Assembly (NCBI GenBank): GCA_963677655.1
Contig: OY782088.1
Source of the DNA: Saccharicrinis sp963677655
GTDB taxonomy: Bacteria > Bacteroidota > Bacteroidia > Bacteroidales > Marinilabiliaceae
DNA length: 64,000 bases
Strand: one strand, 5' to 3'
The translations under genes and the position numbers were made by a program. The stretch's first letter is position 1. Each line of letters opens with the position of its first letter. Positions 61,838 through 64,000 of this stretch are shown here, in pieces. The notes beneath the pieces are model-generated. The model was not told the DNA's origin. It did no database searches and saw only the letters and a list, made by a program, of their open reading frames with translations.

Positions 61838-62055
61838 TTAAGACGATTTGTTAAAACCAAAATGTTTGTTTGCAAAAGCTCTTCCTGATCCAGATTTGAG
61901 GTATTTTTCAAATTGAAATGCAGTTAGTTTGTCAGTAAACGTAAAATAGCAATGGAGCTTTAAAGGTCTTAAATTCTTTGTAGATTCAACATATCCATTA
62001 AAATGTCTATTCAATCGTTCTTTTAAATTGCTTGTGCATCCTGTGTAATGTTTAC
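61838..62055 (-). pseudogene. GIY-YIG nuclease gene, 5' end replaced by MITE C
   Basis: 73 residues from a TTG inside the adjacent MITE; the native part is RKHYTGCTSNLKERLNRHFN... to the stop, identical to the copy at 58726 apart from two substitutions (TVFQ/TAFQ, LNSG/LKSG). It lacks the GIY strand. A degenerate terminator hairpin (61798-61830) follows. Confidence 0.7.
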
Positions 62056-62452
62056 GGATCAAGTATAAAATTTGGGTCTAAATGCTGATTTAATTAATTA
62101 AGTATAGATTTTTGTTAACCTGAATAGGAAATTCTTTACGTCAATAACACTTCTGAACTGTCGATAAAATTTCTTTGTTTTAAGGCTGAAAGCCTTATAC
62201 ATCAAAACTTGTGACATCGTCCCAAGTACTTATACATCCTGTAAGTTCAGGCTATAGTCTGAAATATTTTTTATTGCATTCAAATCTACAAAATATTATT
62301 GGAGGTAGTTACAGACTTTCAGCCTGATATTTTCCTGATGACAAAAACAAGGGGTGTTGCCACCTTGTTGTGATGTTATAGGCTTTCAGCCTCTTTTCTA
62401 TAACAGCAAAAAACTCTTTTTTTTGTTCAGACCCAAATATTGTGCATGATCC
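62056..62452. mobile_element. MITE-like element, copy C
   Basis: Complete copy, adjoining the truncated GIY-YIG gene at one end and copy D (after ATAAA) at the other. Closest to copy A, without the extra insertion. Confidence 0.75.
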
Positions 62453-62457
62453 ATAAA

Positions 62458-62887
62458 GGATCAAGTATAAAAGTTTGGTCTAAATGTAGTTTTAATTAAT
62501 TAAGTATAGATTTTTGTTTACCTGAATAGGAAATATTTTACGTCAATAACACTTCTGAACTGTCGATAGAGTTTCTTTGTTTTAAGGCTGAAAGCCTTAT
62601 ACATCAAAACTTGTGACATCGTCCCAAGTACATATACACCCTGTAAGTTCAGGCTGCAAGTCTGAAACATTTTTATTACATTCAGATCTACTAAATATTA
62701 TTGGAAGTAGTTACAGACTTTCAGCCTGATATTTTCCTGATGACAACACCAAGGGGCGATCCGCGAGCGCCATAGCTACTCTGCGGAGGCACTGCCACCT
62801 TGTTGTGATGTTATAGGCTTTCAGCCTCTTTTCTATTTAACAGCAAAAAACTCTTTTTTTTTCAGACCCAAATATTGTGCATGATCC
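62458..62887. mobile_element. MITE-like element, copy D
   Basis: Complete tandem copy with the same internal insertion (62757-62794) as copy B. Bounded by ATAAA spacers on both sides. Confidence 0.75.
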
Positions 62888-62892
62888 ATAAA

Positions 62893-63286
62893 GGATCAAG
62901 TATAAAATTTGGGCCTAAATGCTGATTTAATTAAGTATAGATTTTTGTTAACCTGAATAGGAAATTCTTTACGTCAATAACACTTCTGAACTGTCGATAG
63001 AATTTCTTTTTTTTAAGGCTGAAAGCCTTATACATCAAAACTTGTGACATCGTCCCAAGTACATATACATCCTGTAAGTTCAGGCTATAGTCTACAATAT
63101 TTTTTATTGCATTCAAATCTACAAAATATTATTGGAGGTAGTTACAGACTTTCAGCCTGATATTTTCCTGATGACAAAAACAAGGGGCGTTGCCGCCTTG
63201 GTGTGATGTTATAGGCTTTCAGCCTCTTTTCTATTTAACAGCAAAAAACTCTTTTTTTTGTTCAGGCCCAAATATTGTGCATGATC
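62893..63286. mobile_element. MITE-like element, copy E
   Basis: Third of three tandem copies. Its right end reads GCATGATCAGATT rather than GATCC, continuing into the flank shared with copy A (TTTATAATCCTCCAGATC). Confidence 0.72.
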
Positions 63287-63478
63287 AGATTTTATAATCC
63301 TCCAGATCCGGTTAATCCTGTCCAAAGAATTTTTTATTGAGATTTGTTTATAGCTTAAGAATTTTAGTGGTATTGTGGTTAAAGATGCAAAGGCTTATAA
63401 AGTATTACAATAAACTTTTGCTAGTCTTTTGTTTTAATCCCTTTGCTGATAAATTATTTGGCATCAGAGCATAAAAAA
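63287..63478. other. Spacer between MITE E and the tRNA genes
   Basis: Begins with the same ~85 bp flank as after copy A, then unremarkable AT-rich sequence. An 85-codon minus-strand frame that reads across the tRNA gene is not a real gene. Confidence 0.5.
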
Positions 63479-63506
63479 AGCAGTCCTGAAAAATCAGAAC
63501 TGCTTT
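63479..63506 (-). terminator. Terminator after tRNA-Ser 1
   Basis: AAGCAGTCCTGA and TCAGAACTGCTT pair across a short loop, then a T-run on the minus strand. Confidence 0.8.
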
Positions 63507-63513
63507 TACCCAG

Positions 63514-63598
63514 CGGAGAGAGAGGGATTCGAACCCCCGGTACCTCGCGGTACAATGGTTTTCAAGACCACCGCATTCGACCACTCTGCCATCTCTCC
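63514..63598 (-). tRNA. tRNA-Ser(UGA), copy 1
   Basis: Minus strand. Acceptor stem GGAGAGA/TCTCTCC with discriminator G, anticodon loop CTTGAAA giving anticodon TGA, a long variable arm typical of class II tRNA-Ser, and the T-loop GGTTCGAATCC. 85 nt without the encoded CCA. Identical to copy 2. Confidence 0.95.
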
Positions 63599-63741
63599 AA
63601 AATCTTATAATTAATCCAAACGCTTTCGTTTGGTGAATTTGCTTTTTTCTAAGCGGATGCAAATATATACTTTTTTCTTAATTATCTTAAAAAAAGTAAC
63701 GAAATAAAATAAAAAAAATTCTTTCTGAAATTCGAAAAAAA

Positions 63742-63774
63742 ACCCGCCTTTGCAAATAAATTGCTTTGGCGGGT
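63742..63774 (-). terminator. Terminator after tRNA-Ser 2
   Basis: ACCCGCCTTTGC and GCTTTGGCGGGT pair imperfectly, followed on the minus strand by T-rich sequence. It resembles the GIY-YIG terminator hairpins. Confidence 0.75.
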
Positions 63775-63778
63775 GAAG

Positions 63779-63863
63779 CGGAGAGAGAGGGATTCGAACC
63801 CCCGGTACCTCGCGGTACAATGGTTTTCAAGACCACCGCATTCGACCACTCTGCCATCTCTCC
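63779..63863 (-). tRNA. tRNA-Ser(UGA), copy 2
   Basis: Identical to copy 1 over all 85 nt, minus strand, anticodon TGA, class II variable arm. It is upstream of copy 1, with its own terminator between them. Confidence 0.95.
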
Positions 63864-64000
63864 AATACTTTTATATTTTATCCGAAATCATCCGTTTAAA
63901 GACTGTTTCAGTGTGTATCTCTTTTGATAACGGCTGCAAAAATAGAGTATTTTTTTAAACTGCAAAAATAAAAAATGAAAAAAATACTAAGTTTATTTTA
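63864..64000. other. Right edge, no gene seen
   Basis: AT-rich sequence upstream of tRNA-Ser copy 2, presumably its promoter region. A short plus-strand frame running back over the tRNA is spurious. Confidence 0.5.

Noticed and set aside
45327..63286. CRISPR array
   Set aside because: The repeats are 400 bp or palindromic with no regular 25-40 bp repeats and unique spacers, and there are no cas genes.
63405..63958. Minus- and plus-strand open frames across the tRNA genes (peptides containing RERDSNPRYLAVQWF and similar)
   Set aside because: These are translations of the tRNA-Ser genes and their flanks, a well-known source of spurious proteins.
45154..64000. Prophage or integrative element
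   Set aside because: No integrase, terminase, portal, relaxase or conjugation gene is visible; only toxin-antitoxin, defence-like and repeat sequences.

Overview
The window looks like a chromosome segment of a low-GC marine or gut-type Bacteroidota, probably of the Marinilabiliales kind. The evidence is a secreted protein with a C-terminal type IX secretion sorting domain, a TPR hybrid two-component regulator ending in an AraC domain, GH35 and pectate lyase genes with Bacteroidota-style signal peptides, several promoter-like TAnnTTTG (-7) elements, and families seen mainly in this phylum (DUF6266, DUF4914, LVIVD lipoproteins). The genus is inference only.

Layout. 0-10 kb: small standalone genes (transglutaminase-like protein, two serine beta-lactamase-like hydrolases, MDR oxidoreductase, CPBP protease, Crp-type regulator) plus two decayed genes (a TolB-like fragment at the left edge and a small membrane protein interrupted by TGA). 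10-18 kb: secreted polysaccharide enzymes (GH35 beta-galactosidase, pectate lyase), a DUF418 membrane protein and a winged-helix/TM protein. 18-26 kb: two MNT/HEPN toxin-antitoxin pairs around a hybrid two-component regulator and an LRR protein; the second pair lies between two copies of a 34-bp direct repeat. 26-33 kb: a T9SS-exported putative metallopeptidase and an LVIVD lipoprotein flanked by palindrome-rich repeats. 33-45 kb: signalling and core metabolism: two histidine kinases, a Crp/Fnr regulator facing a CoA-disulfide-reductase/double-rhodanese gene with a perfect FNR-type box between them, ppnP, an acetate transporter, a Sua5/YrdC protein, purE with DUF4914, and an XRE-cupin regulator. 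45-63.4 kb: an accessory region rich in repeats and decayed genes, holding a Vsr / C5-methyltransferase / GHKL ATPase / receiver operon, a SUKH remnant, hipBA, a Fic protein, truncated GIY-YIG genes and five copies of a ~400-bp MITE-like element. It ends at two identical tRNA-Ser(UGA) genes.

The most interesting unit is the overlapping four-gene operon at 49.27-55.31 kb. It joins a Vsr-like nuclease lacking the usual zinc ligands, a C5 cytosine methyltransferase, a 958-residue protein with an Hsp90/MORC-type GHKL domain at one end and a histidine-kinase-type ATPase at the other, and a receiver-like protein with an unrecognised Cys/His-containing C-terminal domain. No conventional restriction enzyme is present. 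It reads as a candidate defence or restriction system wired through two-component-like signalling.

Other coherent regulatory stories: the XRE-cupin regulator and the DUF4914-purE operon share the same TTAAGT-N3-ACTTAA palindrome; the hipBA promoter lies between two matching operators; and the fic gene is preceded by two sets of direct repeats. All assignments come from reading the sequence and from recall of protein families; no searches were run.
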